DNA from: Ilex aquifolium | Taxonomy: Eukaryota > Streptophyta > Magnoliopsida > Aquifoliales > Aquifoliaceae | Assembly (NCBI GenBank): GCA_951799425.1 | Contig: OX637399.1 | Location: 34,941,701-35,005,700, forward strand | Reading direction: 5' to 3' | DNA length: 64,000 nucleotides | Shown: in pieces, positions 48,720-60,537 of the stretch | How positions within the stretch are numbered: position 1 is the first letter of the stretch | Layout: the number at the start of each line of letters is the position of its first letter | Made by a program: the position numbers and the translations under genes | The notes under the pieces: model-generated | Database searches by the model: none | The model's input: only the letters and a program-made list of their open reading frames with translations | Told to the model about the DNA's origin: nothing

Positions 48720-49680
48720 ATGGTAGAAAGTGTTGTTTTTGAACCAGGGATGAAATGAAACTGTAAATGGAATCTAATGTTTTTGATGTTATAAATCCAA
48801 TGTTTTTTTATGGATGGAATCCACTGCTTGTGATTGGATTGTTTAAATTTTATTTTTTGACTTAGTTGGATGGAGGTTGGCATGTTACAACAACTTGTCA
48901 AAAACTTCAGTTACAATTTTAACCCACACAATGTACAGATCAGTCTGACTTCACACCTATCCCAGTTGGAAATCTGTGCTGCTTGTTTCAACTTCATCAT
49001 GGCTATAAATGCATACAACCCATACAATCACCCAGAAAATTAGCAGGCACTCCACAGAAAAATTTCTCTTTTCTTTTGTCTTCTTTGTTGGTTCTCTGCT
49101 GCAGAAACTTTTTTCAGTAGTCTTGGGATTATTTGGCGTGTGTGCGAACACATAGAGGGGTCGAACATGCGAAGAATCCACAACCTCCACCATGAAATTA
49201 CCAACTTCTACAGCTTTAAATGGTTATGTGTAAATAACTACGAAAAAATTAAACAGTTTTGGTAGATGAAACTCACCATAGCAATGTGACATGTAAGGAA
49301 TCTCCTTCTTGGGTTTTGATCGGTCCAAGAGATCTTGGCAAAAGAGTATGTTATGCACTGCATGTGCTGCCTATTTTGCCCCCAAATTGAGTCAAGTGAA
49401 AGTCACGCGATCGCTTTTCCGTTTAGTTTAACAGCTCGACCAAACGGAAGGATGTGATTGAAACAAAATATAAAATTTTGGGGCTAAATTTAGATAATTT
49501 ATAATTCAGGGATCAATTTAAAACAGAATGCAAAGTTCAGGGATCATTTATGTTTTTTACCTTATTTTTTATGCTTTTTATCTCATGTTTATTTTTCTGA
49601 ACCCAAGTTGCATGTAAAATTCATGGAGCTTGTAGTAAGAGTATCGCACCCCATTATTACCTTTTTAGTTTTAATTTATT
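48720..49680. other. Intergenic, distal upstream of cyclin B1
   Basis: No supported gene. Around 49410-49560 phrases such as ttcagggatcaattta repeat, as in decayed inverted-repeat elements. A 78-codon minus-strand ORF (48957-49193) has no recognised domain. Confidence 0.4.
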
Positions 49681-49690
49681 ATTATTCAAC

Positions 49691-49815
49691 AACGGTAACT
49701 CTTGAACAGTTCCAACGGCTAAAAAATGAACCTTGTAGCGATTTGAGAAACAAAATCATAGCCGTTGAAAACCAGGTATCTAACGGTGAACATTTCACAC
49801 GCAAATAAGACCGTT
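49691..49815 (+). promoter_or_regulatory. Cluster of MSA-type (AACGG) sites upstream of cyclin B1
   Basis: Five AACGG cores in 125 bp: 49691, 49714 and 49782 on the + strand, and 49762 and 49811 on the minus strand. TCCAACGGCTA at 49711-49721 fits the mitosis-specific activator consensus YCYAACGGYYA exactly; tctaacggtga (49779), the site at 49762 and the site at 49811 are one base off. Such elements bind three-repeat MYB factors and drive G2/M expression in plant B-type cyclin genes. The cluster is about 200-330 bp before the start codon. Confidence 0.78.
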
Positions 49816-50018
49816 GGAGTGAGCGCCAGTTCTCGAGGTTTGTCTTCTCAAACCCCAAAATTCTTTATTTCTCAGAAAGAATTCATTGAGAGAGAGCAGG
49901 GGAGAGAGAGAGAGAGAGAGGGGAGCGTAGCCATCACAGACCAGAAGAGGGAAGAGTTTGTGGTGCGTCTCTGTCTCCGAGATTTGGAGGAGTCCTTCGG
50001 AAGATTCAAGGTTCTGAG

Positions 50019-50063
50019 ATGGCTTCAAGACCCATTGTTCAACAGCAAAACAGAGGTATTGCA

Positions 50064-50113
<50 letters not shown>

Positions 50114-52935
50114 TTTGATGTGTTCGTTGTTCTTGATCTGATAGTGGGTCTTTGAATTCCTTGTTCAATTTTTGCGTATATGTGTGTGTTTAGTGGGTTG
50201 CATGTTTGTGCTGCTTGATTTGGTATTTCATATCATTTCAAGGTAGTTTTCAGATATCAAGGTTCTAGCCATTTTGAATTTTGGGCAATCTTAATTTTTT
50301 AGAGGTTATCATTTTGAATATTTGGATCTGATTCTTCTTCCTTTTTTTGCTCTTCAAGCTTCTGTTCTGTATGCTTCTGGGTCTGTGATTTACACCCAAT
50401 ACAATTGTATTGTTTCTGGGTAATTGTTTTTGGTTGAAAGTGTATTATTTAATTTTTATTCCGTTTCTGTTTTGTATTGGTATGCTTTGTTGTAATTGGT
50501 GACTCTAATGCTTTTATTTCTATTTTCTTTTCTGGGTTATTGCTTCTCCGGTTCTGTTGGTTTCTGATTCGAGGCTTATCATGGTTTAGCTTTTCTCATG
50601 AATTTGATTACTATTCCAAATATATTACTCCAGGTGAAGCAGGTCAAGGCGATATAAAGCAGAAAAACATGGCGGCCGAAGGGAGAAATCGTCGTGCTCT
50701 AGGTGACATTGGGAATCTGGCTACAGTTCATGGAATAGATTGCAAGCCACTGCCCCAAGTCTCTCGCCCTGTGACAAGGTCTCTCTCTCTCTCTCTCTCT
50801 ACATACACACACACATATATATACATACCCATCTATTTAAAGAGTTTTTTCTTTGCATTTTTTGTTCTATATTGATTATCTTTTTCTGACTTTCAGAAGT
50901 TTCTGTGCACAAGCTGCAGCAGCAGAAAATAACAAGGTCTATTTATCTTCATGAAATTCTCCTATTGAAATCTTAATTCATGTTTGTGTTAATTGGTTGA
51001 AATTTCTTGTAACTGAGAGTGTTTTGGGTCTCTTTTGATTTGCAGAAATCAGTGGCAGTGAACTTGGATGGAGCAGTTGTAGTTGATGGAGTGATAAGGG
51101 CTAAAGGAGCAGCGGCACGAAAGCCAGCTCAGAAGAAAGTTACTGTTAAGCCAAAGACTGAAAATGTGATTGAAATAAGTTCTGATTCTGAAGAAGAAGT
51201 CAAGAAGGACAAGGGTGTGAACAAAAAAAATTCTGATGAAGGGTCATCTAGAAAGAAAGCCCCAACTCTAACTTCAGTTCTTACTGCTAGAAGCAAGGTG
51301 ATATATGATTTGTTCTCAATTCTCTTCTGATTGTTCCTTTGAAAGAATATTTGGGGAAATTTTTCTTCTTGACTCTTATTCAATCCCATATTTCAGGCTG
51401 CTTGCGGTTTTGTTGATAAACCCAAGTTGCAGATTATTGATATTGATGCTGCAGATGTAAAGAATGAGTTGGCCGTTGTCGAATATGTGGAAGATATGTA
51501 CAAGTTTTACAAGGAAGTTGAGGTATTCGATCCTGACCATTGTAAATTCACTGTGGTTTCTGTTTGTTGTTATTTTGGGATCAACTACCAAAATACAGTA
51601 CTTTTTTAACTTTATTCCACAGGTACTATGATTTTGAACTTAAAATGGGAGGTTTGAGTTCGAACAATGCCTTCTTGTAAACAACAAATATAAGTTAAAA
51701 TCATAGTACGGGAATAAAGTTCGATAAATTGGTCAAAAACTCTTATTTATATGTATGTGATTGTGGTGCAGAATGAGAGCCGAGTTTATGATTATATGAA
51801 TACACAGCCACAGATAAATGAGAAGATGAGAGCCATTATGATAGATTGGTTGATTGATGTTCACAAAAAATTCGACCTCATGCCCGAGACTCTTTACCTC
51901 ACCATTAACATCGTTGATCGATACCTTGCCGTGAAGACTCTAGTAAGGAAGGAACTGCAGTTACTGGGCATTAGTGCCATGCTTATGGCCTCCAAGTATG
52001 AAGAAATTTGGGCCCCTGAGGTATCATACCACATTAGTTTTTAACGTAGTTTATGCATTAATGTATCTTTGTGTCTATTCATTAAACAAACCAGAAAGTT
52101 TTTTGAATTGTAATGTGCAGGTCAATGACTTTGTGTGTATATCAGACAGAGCTTACACCCACCAGCAAGTGTTAGTCATGGAGAAACGTATATTGGGAGA
52201 GTTGGAATGGAACCTGACTGTTCCTACGCCTTACGTGTTCCTTGTGCGCTTCATCAAAGCCTCTCTTGCTGATTCTACTGTGAGTATTTCCCTCCTCTTT
52301 ACGATCAGTTTCAACTCAATTAAGTGCAAGTTATATGTGGCTAAGATTGACTGATTTCAAATAATCTTATTTTGTATTATTGAACTCACAATTACATCTA
52401 ACCTACGTATTGAAACTCTCGTACCATAGTGTGATATCCCTACTCAAAATTGTTTTGATTGTTATTTACATTTGACAACAATTGTTGAGACAAATTGTTT
52501 GTTTTTGATCTTGTTATAGATGGAGAATATGGTCTATCTTCTGGCTGAGTTGGCTATGATGAATTATGCCACTGTAATGTACTGTCCATCAATGATAGCT
52601 GCATCAGCAGTGTACACTGCCCGCTGCATTTTAAACAAGCTTCCTGCATGGAATGAAACACTTAAACTGCACACTGGTTTTTCCGAGCCACAGCTAATGT
52701 AAATACAATTTCGTTATCTGTCACTTTTTTTTTCGATGTAGGCTACAATTGAGTTACCCTTATTTCTTTTTTTTTTTTTCTCTGAAATAGGGATTGCTCT
52801 AAAATGCTGGTCAGCTTCCACTCAATGGCAGCAACGGAGAACAAGTTGAGGGCGATTTACAGAAAATACTCTGATCCTGAGCGAGGTGCTGTTGCTCTGC
52901 TTCCACCGGCCAAGACTCTCTTGGCTGCATCGTGA
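50019..52935 (+). CDS. CYCB1;4: B1-type mitotic cyclin
   Basis: Binds and activates cyclin-dependent kinases for entry into mitosis. Nine exons join in frame: 50019-50055, 50634-50778, 50897-50936, 51046-51297, 51397-51522, 51772-52020, 52121-52279, 52520-52698 and 52791-52935 (TGA), giving 443 aa. Residues 32-40, RRALGDIGN, are a full destruction box (RxxLxxIxN) for APC/C-driven breakdown. A Lys-rich linker with [10 protein letters not shown] follows. The N-terminal cyclin box starts near residue 200 with [16 protein letters not shown] (219-234) and contains [12 protein letters not shown] and [12 protein letters not shown]. The C-terminal cyclin fold spans about 335-430. The B1 class is clear; the ;4 label rests on its position beside SCAB1, as I recall for Arabidopsis. 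(GA)n in the leader and (CT)n at 50066-50109 in intron 1. Confidence 0.94.
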
Positions 52936-53880
52936 GAGAGAAGATTGTTTTGGGGGGAGAGACCATTTTGAGATCATGAGATTCTGATGATCTTTTATGG
53001 AACTAATTAGTGATTTTACAGAAACCTCAGTGTATGCATTCAATTCATTTTTTCTTCAATTAATAAAATATCATGAGTTTGCAATTTGTCTCGATCTAAT
53101 ACAGCCTAGTACTTTCCATTAAACTATCAAACAGGCTGTACTTAATAGATCAAATTGAGAGAGAGATCAAGTAGATTGTTTGACCTCGGGTAGTTTGAAT
53201 GAAAATTTCCCAGTTTTCATTAGCAATGTTTCATTTGCTTGCAATCAAGATACCACTGCCATCACCGCTGTACCTCTACATTTTTAAAGCCAACGAACCC
53301 CATATATTGTGATCATTGTTCTTCAGCACTTCTTCATTCTTCCTACTTAAAATCAGACCAGCAGCCACTTCTTTCAATCCAAAACTTCCTTATATATTGG
53401 AGAAGCTCAAGTTTTTCTTTAAACCATTGCAACCAAGACCTAGCAAAACGAACCTCTGTTGTATTCACAGTACTACTCCTTCCTATCAAGTTCACATTAA
53501 AATTGAGCATCAATTCCATCATTTACAGACGTGAGCATATAATTGGTGATTGATAAATCTTGTAATCGTATTCTATAATGCAATTTATTTTCACCCATCA
53601 AGGTAATATAGTAATACTTTATTTTAATCAATATAAATGATATTTTCCATCTCAATTTCATATCTAGCATTTCACTTCGTGATCTTATAACGAAGTGAAA
53701 TCGATATTTAGTTTCAAAATTTAAAATAAAAAGGTCTCATTTTGGCATATTTAAAGCTCATTGGAGCTAGTCCAAGTAGCAGCCAGCATACTTAGGGCCA
53801 CTAAGACGATTGTGGGCGGTTTTTGGCCGGGCTAGTCCTGCTATTCAGCCCGTCCCGAGGGCCTAGCTTGTGCTAAGGCA
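52936..53880. other. Cyclin B1 3' flank and intergenic
   Basis: Likely 3' UTR to about 53090 (aataaaat near 53063 could serve as a polyadenylation signal), then AT-rich sequence with no supported gene. Confidence 0.45.
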
Positions 53881-53889
53881 ATTAATTTT

Positions 53890-54890
53890 GGGAAAATTGG
53901 AAGGGGTATATTAAATTATAGTTAATTGTAAAAAAATACACAAAAAAAAATATAGGATAAAAAAGTCCTTAATTTTGATACTTATTTGTTTTCAAGTACA
54001 TTATTTGAAATTTTCATATTTTCTTCTGACATTTATATCCTCCCTTGATCCATGCATATTTTTTTTTTGGAAAGTGGTGCATTAAACATCTCCTAATTTT
54101 ATGGGAGAACTTTAATATTCTGTATTTTTATGTCCTCCCTTAATTCATGCGTATTTTTTTTGGAAAGTAGTTTTATTTTCAAATTATATTTGATGCACCT
54201 TGATTCATCCGTATATTTTTTGGAAAGTGATTTTGTTTTCAAATTATATTAATATTCGAACATCATAATAGTGTAACAAGACATTTACACAAAATATTGT
54301 ACTATTACATTTTCTCAAACATATATTTTCATATAATTTCATTCAAAACAAACTATCTCTGTTTTGAATTTGTTACCACATGCACAAAACCACTGAACAA
54401 TGTTTTTGTTACAGTGTATTGTTACACTGTCTTTGTTACAGTGTATTGTTACACTGTTTTTGTAGCACTATTGCTTAATGAATTTGTTATGTTTTTGTTA
54501 CAGTGTAAATAATTTTATATTTCAAATTATATAAAAAAAATAATTAACAAATTTTGAAATTCAAACAAAGTGATATATCCTAAAATAAACGAAATATTAA
54601 AGCTCTCTTATAAAATTATGAGATATTTAATGCATAAATATAATTTGAAAACAAAACTACTTTAAAAAAAAAATACACATAAATCAAGGTATATTAGAGA
54701 TTTCGAATTAAATGACCTTAAATTTTAGCGCTTAAGATAAATGTCTTGTTACAGTTTTTAGGAAATAAAATTTTACAAAATAAGCATTTACGTCTTTATA
54801 TCTCAGCTGTGTATTTTTTTTCAAAATATTTTATTATGTGTATTTTTTTACAATTATGTTTAATTTGGTGTACTGGTTTCCAAATGACCC
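53890..54890. mobile_element. Mutator-like non-autonomous element with 9-bp TSD
   Basis: A 1,001-bp element flanked by exact copies of attaatttt (53881-53889 and 54891-54899). The left end (GGGAAAATTGGAAGGGG, then TTAATTGTAAAAAAATACAC) and inverted right end (GGGTCATTTGGAAACC, then ATAATTGTAAAAAAATACAC) match over about 53 bp. The interior is non-coding, with a repeated unit ending ttttttggaaagt and an inverted partner near 54630. The palindromic tandem repeat at 54410-54505 is listed separately. Confidence 0.85.
54410..54505. repeat. Palindromic tandem repeat GTTACAGTGTA/TACACTGT
   Basis: Repeated words gttacagtgta and tgttacactgt alternate, so each unit is close to its own inverse and the tract could fold. 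It lies in the centre of the Mutator-like element. Confidence 0.8.
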
Positions 54891-55285
54891 ATTAATTTTC
54901 CACTTTCTGGCTAAATAGAGGAACACAAAAACCTCTCTCCTTTTTTGTGATTTTTAATGATCAATCCTAAATAACCTCGAGAGACAGAAAAAAATGACTA
55001 CGAGTCACTTTACAAAATATCTAAGCTTTCCAATTTACTGTTGTAGTCACCCTCAGATATTTCATTGTAATGGTTCGGGTTTTGTGAAATGGATATATGG
55101 CGAGTGTCGGGGAGGATTAGTTTGATCTTCTAAAATGATCGAAAGCCTCTTAATTAGGGGAAGATAAAAATTGACCCCCCAATTATAACAATTATCATAT
55201 CATTGCAAATCTAACCACTTTTAGATTTAATGAGCAAATCACATGGGCATTTTGCTTGTATGCTAAGCTGTTAAAAGATATTTTA

Positions 55286-55455
55286 AATCACGAGAGTAAT
55301 TTAAATAGTAATAAGAACGAGTTGTAAATTCAAACGTTCTGAGTTCGAATCTTGACAATCCTTTAAAATTAGGCCATGGGGAATTTATAATTTTTTTAAT
55401 CCCGACATAGATGACATGTCTTTGATCGAACCAGACCATTGAACCAAAAAAGAAG
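55286..55455 (+). mobile_element. SINE-like element with 11-bp TSD
   Basis: Flanked by exact aagatatttta at 55275-55285 and 55456-55466. It contains a good B-box (GAGTTCGAATCTTG); the A-box is degenerate. The 3' end is A-rich (gaaccaaaaaagaag). Total length 170 bp. Confidence 0.72.
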
Positions 55456-55466
55456 AAGATATTTTA

Positions 55467-57063
55467 GTCCCTTGCTAAAGAATATTATTATGCACAGATG
55501 TCATTGAATCTAATTAGTAATCCAATAACCTCTAATTAGTAGATAAAGAAGGTTGGAATCTCAATATCAAAGTCAACCTAAATATTCGATAAGGTTTATT
55601 ATCATTACAACCAAACACTCACTAATCACATCGAGCACCTAAAATATTCTCCTATTTGTTTAATTGATCCTCTAAAATAAATAAGTTATCTTCACATCTC
55701 ACAACCAAACACACCTTTTGATTCCCACATCAACAACAAAGTGATCAAACTTAAAAAGAGTTCCCCACAAAGTGACCTAACTTTGCATCATCTCTCTCTC
55801 TCTCTCTTTCTTTATCTCTAAAAATTCTTTCCCTTAATACCCACCACATCTTCCCCTACCGTACAACCAGTCTTACATAGCCTCCTTTTAAGCCCGTGTT
55901 GACTACGCTCTTAAGAAAATGATCACTCAATAATAGTACATCCTCTTTTTTAGACACAAAAAATACTCTCAAAAACTCCTTTCTTTTTTTTTTTTTTTTC
56001 TTTTTGAAGCAACAAATCATGGGTGCACCCTAATTTTTTTTTTTTTTTTTATAGATCACTATGAATCTTGATGTGTTACTCCTATACATTTGTTAAAAAT
56101 ATTTAAAAAAATCGCTACAAAATTGAGTATACTACTAAGATTCGACATTTGATTTGCAATCGATTGACGATAGACCGATTTTGTATGTCACATGAAATTT
56201 TTAAGGTGGGTTCACGAGTTTTCTTTCACCTAATGATGGATTTTAAAAATTAAAACAAGTAATAAATTTGTAGAGAAATTCTAAAACTTGAAAAGATAGA
56301 CCAATCAAAACAAATCCAATACACAAGTGAGGGGGTTTTGTGTTGGGTGGGGGCTGGCTCGATACAAACCAGACCTTAGCATAATCTTTCCAGTTTTTTT
56401 TTGTTGAGAAGAATCTATCTAGAAGCTTGAATTCATTAACTTCTACGAAGTAGATCCACTTTGTGCTGATGGTTGCTGTTCAATAAAAAGTGGAGCGTGA
56501 ATACACGGGTCTGGAAATAATGGGGATGGTGGGGAAGGGATATAGTGATAGTAGTAGAGATAGAAGTAGAAACATGTAAATGTGGGAAACAAATAAAAAT
56601 CTTGCAACACTCACTCTCTAAGTGTAAAAGAGACACCCCAATCCTGGAAAATAACCAACTCCAACTCCATAAAAATCACAAGAAAAGCATCACCAACAGT
56701 AACCATAAAAAGCTGAAAACAAGAAAACAAGATCCACCTCGAACACCCCTCCTCCACCACCACCACCCTCCTCCTCTCCCCACAAATTATATCGAGAGAG
56801 GGGTTGATCAGAATATACCCATCTCAGCAAATTCTATTCTCCAATTTCTCTCTCTCTCTCTCTCTCTCTCTCCAGCATCTTGATTGAGTCAATACATGTT
56901 GTTTGCTTGTTGGTATTGTTTCTGTTCTTGAATTACCAACAAAACCCACAAAATATTGAATTTACAAAACCAGCAAAACAGACCCAAAATTATTTGCAGC
57001 CCAGAAATAGGATTGAGTGTATAGAAGTGCTCAATTGGGTGTGATAGAAGTGTTGGAAAAAAA
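55467..57063. promoter_or_regulatory. Upstream region and leader of the MYBC1-like gene
   Basis: No other gene seen. It holds T-rich runs near 55983-56050 and, close to the start codon, a CT-rich leader with (CT)n at 56848-56872. No TATA box is asserted. Confidence 0.35.
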
Positions 57064-57987
57064 ATGAGAGAGGATGACTCGAATTGGTTTTCAAAGTGGG
57101 AAGAAGAACTTCCATCCCCTGAAGAGCTCATGCCCTTATCCCAGACCCTTATAACCCCTGATCTTGCTATTGCCTTTGATATCCGGAACTCAAATACCCA
57201 GCAAACTCACCAACACCAACAACCACCACCACCTCCTCCTCCTCCACTAGTTCAAACCAACCCTTCCTCCCAACCCAATAACAACAACTCCGTGGAATTC
57301 GATTCTGGCGAGTTGGGAGGAGGCGGGGCTGCTTCAGGGGACGAACCTGCTCGTACCCTGAAGCGGCCTCGGCTCGTGTGGACGCCACAGCTACACAAAA
57401 GATTTGTGGACGCTGTGGCTCACTTGGGGATCAAGAATGCTGTCCCCAAGACCATAATGCAGCTCATGAGTGTTGATGGGTTGACTCGAGAAAATGTTGC
57501 GAGTCATTTGCAGAAGTATCGTCTTTATTTGAAGCGAATGCAGGGACTTTCCAGTAATGGTGGTGGTGGTGGTGGTAGTGGTGGTGGAGGAATACCTGCG
57601 GCAGTTGACCCTGCTACAGATCATTTGTTTGCAAGTTCGCCAGTGCCAGCGCATTTTCTGAATCTGGGTAGGCCTACTTCGGACCATTACTTGCCGTTTG
57701 TGCCGGTGGCGGCGCTGCAGCAACATCATCACCACCACCACCAGCAGATGGCGGCTGTTGCCGGGCATCCACAGTTTCACCCGCAGTATAGGCCGATGGG
57801 GCATTTTGGTTCAGCGCCAAATGGACAGTTTGAGCATCCATTTCTTTCCAGGCAGTCACAGCAGCCAGTTCATAGGGTGGGGACTCCAGTGCATAACCCA
57901 GTACCCTCATATATAGAGGATTTGGAGTCGGCCACAGCAGCGAGTGGAAGGAAAGTTCTTACTCTATTTCCCACAGGGGATGATTGA
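57064..57987 (+). CDS. MYBC1: GARP/MYB-like transcription factor, MYBC1 type
   Basis: Intronless, 307 aa, nuclear DNA-binding protein. The conserved N-terminus [18 protein letters not shown] followed by [14 protein letters not shown] matches Arabidopsis MYBC1 and relatives of LUX/PCL1. The GARP domain spans about residues 100-160: [58 protein letters not shown], with the SHLQKYR signature. A Gly-rich stretch follows (about 167-178), then [12 protein letters not shown], a His-run with flanking Gln, and the C-terminal LTLFPTGDD. Pro- and Gln-rich low-complexity sequence sits between the N-terminal motif and the DNA-binding domain. MYBC1 is known as a negative regulator of freezing tolerance in Arabidopsis; related proteins act in the circadian clock. 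MYBC1 rather than LUX is chosen from the N-terminus and the SSPVPAHFL motif. Confidence 0.93.
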   Translation: MREDDSNWFSKWEEELPSPEELMPLSQTLITPDLAIAFDIRNSNTQQTHQHQQPPPPPPPPLVQTNPSSQPNNNNSVEFDSGELGGGGAASGDEPARTLKRPRLVWTPQLHKRFVDAVAHLGIKNAVPKTIMQLMSVDGLTRENVASHLQKYRLYLKRMQGLSSNGGGGGGSGGGGIPAAVDPATDHLFASSPVPAHFLNLGRPTSDHYLPFVPVAALQQHHHHHHQQMAAVAGHPQFHPQYRPMGHFGSAPNGQFEHPFLSRQSQQPVHRVGTPVHNPVPSYIEDLESATAASGRKVLTLFPTGDD

Positions 57988-60385
57988 ATTGGGGGTAATT
58001 GTTTCCTTTTCCTGTTAATTCAGATTGTGGGTCATGTGAAATGTGTGTATGGATTTAGCACTTTAGAGTTTGGTCGAGTTTTCTTGTTATTCTGGTTGTC
58101 TTTTGGTTGTTCTTAGTACTCTGGGTTGAGTCACTTTTTATTGAGTCTTCGTGGACTTGCAGATTTCCTGTTTAAAATTCCGGTGTTGGGGTTGGAACTC
58201 GGCTATGTATGTCCTAATATTAGAGAATCAGGGGGTTGTGTCAATTCTGGTGTCCTGTACCTTGAATAGAAACAAGTACAAGTAAGATGTGAGAAGCAGT
58301 CTTTTCCCCCCTTCTTGGCCTCTGGTGACGGATATTAATCGTGATGTCACACTTGGCCACAATAATTGTGTGAAGGTCATTAATAGTTGCAGTCACAAGG
58401 TGTGTGATCTTGGGCAATATGGTTTTCTCAGAGATTGTTGTAGTCCATGGTAGCTTGAGATGGCTGATTTTCTTCTAATCGTCAGGTTGACTTGTTATTG
58501 GTGAAGATGTTGGTGGCCAAAGCAACGAATTACTAAATCGTGAGCTTTCATATAAGGGTCAATAATGCATGGAGGTACTATTTATGTTCATCAGAAATCT
58601 GAGAATCGCATTAGTATCCATGGAAGGAAATCTTGGTATTGGATTTCTTAGCAAATTCCAGGATTCTACTGTGTAGGAACTAAGTTCTCTTGTTTCTTAG
58701 TTTAGAACTATGAAGAGGTACTGCTTGTTGTAAATTGTGTGGTTTTATAGAAGATTTAGTGTCCCTGATATTTTTGGGATCTTTCTGAAAACAATTCTGA
58801 TGTGATTAAGAGGTCCATTCTACCATAATGCTTCATGAACATTGATGAATGGTTGCTACATTTCCTGAAATTACTTACTTGTCCAGTGTTCCTTTGGCAG
58901 AGTGTTCCTTTTAGCTCCTGCCAAATCAAATATGTTTACTATGTGAATACCTTCAATTTAGTTTAAAATTAGGCATCCAGCAACTTTTTGCTATTAGTGA
59001 ATAGACCTGCATTTAAGCTCAGGTCTTAATTTCTTAACCCTCAATTGAAACTCTTGCCTTGCTTGTGCTTATATGAATTTTGAAACATTCTGATAAAATG
59101 AAGGTTATTGAATGGAAGTATACAAATTGTGAGTTGACGGTTATTACAAGATAAGAGTAGTAATAGTCTCATAAATACTTCAAAATCCTGGTACATCTAT
59201 CATTATATTCAGTTACTTTGCGTTACCTAAAATGATATTCCAATAAGTTCTTCCTCGTGTGAACATTGTGCTCTATTTAATGTCTTTGCCTGTGTTTCTA
59301 AGTTGGAGAAAGTGTTGGTATCATAGCGAAGTAAAATAGTCTTTAGTTTACACTTGAAATTCTGTTGGGGCTGAGGATCTTTTGTTTCTGTTAGTTCAAG
59401 TGTCTATGTTTTTGTTTTCAATTCACATACCACTATTGCTTTCATGATCCCATTGTTTTATTTGAATCTTCTATCTTTCTGAGAAGTTGAGTTTCTTTCC
59501 CAAAGTAATGGGTTGAACACCATCTTTACATGAACTGTTCGTGATCTTGTTAAGGCTTCCTCGACCATAGGACGATTTGCTTGGAATGAAAGTCTTAATA
59601 CATGCTTTATGTATGCTAATTGATGGTATGGAGAGCTTTGCTATGGCTCATTTCTGCACAAGTCTACTAATAATATATTTTATCCTCTAATTTCATGGGC
59701 CGATGAATTCTCTTATCTTTATGGACTTGCGAGGAGGGGGAATCAAGGATTCGGCCCCTAGAACTGGAATCGCTAGTTTTCTTAAACAGCAGAATGGTGA
59801 TGGAGCATTAAGGCTATGTTTATACACTTGACTGAAGTTCAAGTACATTTTTATTTGTTTTTGTTTTCATGCCTTTTCAAATCCTTTTGCATATGATGTT
59901 TCAGCCTGCTTGATCTTTTCCTTGCAGAAAATTTACTGAATTACTGTGCCAGTTTAGACTTTTTTTAAGGTGAGTTTCATCCAGGGTTGTCAGAGTTGAT
60001 CAGTTTAGTTTCTTGAGGGGAGCTAAGAGAAGTCTGTCCTTAATATGTTAATGGTCTGGTAGTGAGTTTTGGAGACTATTTCATTCTGAGTGCAAAACCT
60101 TTCTAGTGAGAGTTTGAGCTTCAAACTTCGTTGGTGGTGCTTGCCTTGCTCTTACAACCCAATTGTCAAAGGCATTCTTTCGTCTTGTCACTCCATAGAC
60201 CGCAACTTTAAAGGACTGTAAGTTCTGCATTTCTGTACTAGTCATTTAGCAGCATAATGTTCCTGCTATTTGGATCATAAATTCCATTGGTATTATTGCT
60301 CGACTTTTGAATCATATTCATTGGAACTCAACATTTATGCTCTCTCCATTTAATCGTTTTCTATTTTGATTGAGGCGCCTCTTAA
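57988..60385 (+). other. MYBC1-like 3' flank, no other gene seen
   Basis: About 2.4 kb of AT-rich sequence without an ORF of 60 codons. The first few hundred bases are presumably 3' UTR. A non-coding or spliced 3' transcript cannot be excluded from sequence alone. Confidence 0.4.
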
Positions 60386-60394
60386 ACACACAGC

Positions 60395-60526
60395 TAGGGC
60401 TGTTAATCAAGTCAAGCTTGAACATTATTTAAGGCTCGTTTATGTGTTAATTGTTAAACGAGCCAGCTCGTTTATGTGTAAATTAGGCTTGACAAAGGCT
60501 CGAATTCAGCTCGATTAATAGCCCTA
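60395..60526. mobile_element. hAT-type MITE, AAACGAGC family
   Basis: A 132-bp element. The ends TAGGGCTGTTAATCAAG and (inverted) TAGGGCTATTAATCGAG match at 15 of 17 positions. The left flank cacacagc (60387-60394) recurs at 60530-60537, three bases beyond the right end, consistent with an 8-bp hAT duplication plus a small footprint. The interior repeats GGCTCGTTTATGTG, as in the element at 5784-6081. Confidence 0.72.
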
Positions 60527-60537
60527 CAACACACAGC

